Shown in pieces: positions 63,221 through 64,000 of a stretch of DNA of 64,000 bases (its first letter is position 1; each line of letters begins with the position of its first letter). The notes beneath the pieces were generated by a model. That model ran no database searches. It saw nothing but the letters and a program-made list of their open reading frames with translations, and was not told where the DNA came from. A program made the position numbers and the translations under genes. Source of the stretch: Nocardia lijiangensis NBRC 108240 (GTDB lineage Bacteria > Actinomycetota > Actinomycetes > Mycobacteriales > Mycobacteriaceae); assembly GCF_001613045.1 (NCBI RefSeq), contig NZ_BDBP01000020.1:1-64000 (forward strand). The letters are read 5' to 3'.

Positions 63221-63955
63221 ATGACCCAGCGTGGAGGACAGAACACTGCCGCACTGGTTGTCGATAAATTGCGACAGGCGATAGCTGCCGAGGGGTATGA
63301 GGAATGCGCTACTTTTGAAATCGGTGGTTCGCCGATGGTGCATGAAGTATGGTTCGTCAATGACGGAATTGGCATTCCGGACATGACGAAGGCGGTTATC
63401 GAAGCGCTGGTGGTCGACGATCCTTCCAGTGGCGGCGTAAGGATTTCAGGATTTGCCTATCTGGTATCGGACGCCGTCGCGGAGGTTGTGAAAAAGCTGT
63501 CCATTGCCGCCTTGGACAGCAGCTACAAGCCAGCGGAGTACTTGAACTTCAATTACCTCCAAATGGTGGGCTTCGGATCGCTCGATACTCCGCGGAAGAT
63601 CGATCGAACATTTCACATGTTCGATGTCGGTGGCGACGGCGTCGCCGAATTCGTACACTACGTGCAGGGCAAGGTCCGCGGCTGGTTCGATCGTCGTATC
63701 AGTGTTGATCAGCTCATTGCCATCGCTCGAGAACCAACTCATCAGGATAGATTCAATCCGAGCCCCCGTCTGCTGCGTGGTGTGGCGGTGCTTGCAGTGC
63801 TGAGCGCGCGCCCGCATCAGGCAGTCGATTTGCTTGACTGGTATCTCCGTAGAGGGCAGTTCGGGCGACTGGACTCTATTGATCGTGCAACGCTTTTCGA
63901 GCAAGAGTTGTGCAACCTGTTGCCGGAGTATTCGGCTGCCAAGAGAAGCAACTAG
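63221..63955 (+). CDS. Putative immunity protein of toxin 2
   Basis: A 244-residue soluble alpha/beta protein from ATG 63221 (GGAAGGTGGG upstream), 185 bp after toxin 2. Features are an N-terminal helix and strand pair (LVVDKLRQAIAAEGYEECAT), a central DTPRKIDRTFHMFDVGGDGV segment and a helical C-terminus. No family is recognised. Position, cytoplasmic nature and low GC like the toxin suggest immunity. The gene is complete at TAG 63953-63955; nothing is seen after it in the window. Confidence 0.6.
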   Translation: MTQRGGQNTAALVVDKLRQAIAAEGYEECATFEIGGSPMVHEVWFVNDGIGIPDMTKAVIEALVVDDPSSGGVRISGFAYLVSDAVAEVVKKLSIAALDSSYKPAEYLNFNYLQMVGFGSLDTPRKIDRTFHMFDVGGDGVAEFVHYVQGKVRGWFDRRISVDQLIAIAREPTHQDRFNPSPRLLRGVAVLAVLSARPHQAVDLLDWYLRRGQFGRLDSIDRATLFEQELCNLLPEYSAAKRSN

Positions 63956-64000
63956 CGCCCAGACCGGCTGAGGCGAGTGGATATTGCCTGCGTGATCCAG

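Noticed and set aside
41320-63955. Interpreting the island as an ordinary prophage
   Set aside because: No integrase, terminase, portal or capsid gene is visible in 27 kb and tail genes begin right after regulators and a toxin cassette. It remains possible that head genes lie beyond the window, so this is a provisional rejection.

Overview
The window comes from a high-GC, mycolic-acid-containing actinomycete, most likely Nocardia or a close relative. It carries aftD (a mycobacterial-type arabinofuranosyltransferase), the htdX-fabG4/fadA2 block, a DUF3068 protein, a DUF2613 micro-protein and lpqI. From memory, their order (GTP-PEPCK, aldehyde dehydrogenase, methyltransferase, glycosyltransferase, DUF3068, acyltransferase, aftD, DUF2613, lpqI, TetR, htdX-fabG4, fadA2) follows M. 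tuberculosis Rv0211 to Rv0243. Genus and synteny are inferences; no search could be run.

Bases 1-35,900 are ordinary chromosome. Central metabolism is represented by a 5'-truncated GTP-PEPCK and a short-form 6-phosphogluconate dehydrogenase. Envelope genes are a GT4 glycosyltransferase, a flippase-like protein, a large GT-C-like membrane protein, DUF3068, an acyltransferase-3 protein, AftD and DUF2613, LpqI, and a VanW protein. A fatty-acid module holds MaoC dehydratase htdX, ketoreductase fabG4 and the divergent thiolase fadA2. A TetR gene and the fabG4-fadA2 gap carry related 20-22 bp palindromes, which suggests one regulon. A KstR-like site precedes the aldehyde dehydrogenase. Two genes have their 3' ends duplicated just downstream, and several housekeeping proteins contain in-frame repeat insertions that look lineage-specific.

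Bases 36,800-63,955 are an acquired, phage-derived island, visibly less GC-rich in parts. It opens with a divergent pair of XRE/Cro-like regulators around a palindromic operator, then a lysin-B-like esterase and a phage HTH protein. Next come hairpin repeats with small, partly frameshifted genes, and a nuclease-toxin gene (frameshifted) with two immunity or chaperone-type genes. From about 46 to 60 kb runs a non-contractile (siphovirus-type) tail operon: tail terminator, tube protein, tail-assembly chaperones with a -1 slippery site, an unusually small tape-measure protein with built-in wall-degrading domains, distal tail protein, Gp37-like tail protein and several fibre-type proteins. No capsid, portal, terminase, protease or integrase gene is visible. 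The island ends with a second, 839-residue nuclease toxin and a candidate immunity gene.

Both toxins end in the same short C-terminal motif (QSLTVNI, then LTY), and the tape-measure protein and one other tail-operon protein end in a similar motif. My reading is that this is a headless phage-tail-like particle (flexible-tailocin type) dedicated to carrying nuclease effectors, with the shared C-terminus as a possible loading signal. The parts list is seen in the sequence; the particle and the loading role are inferred.
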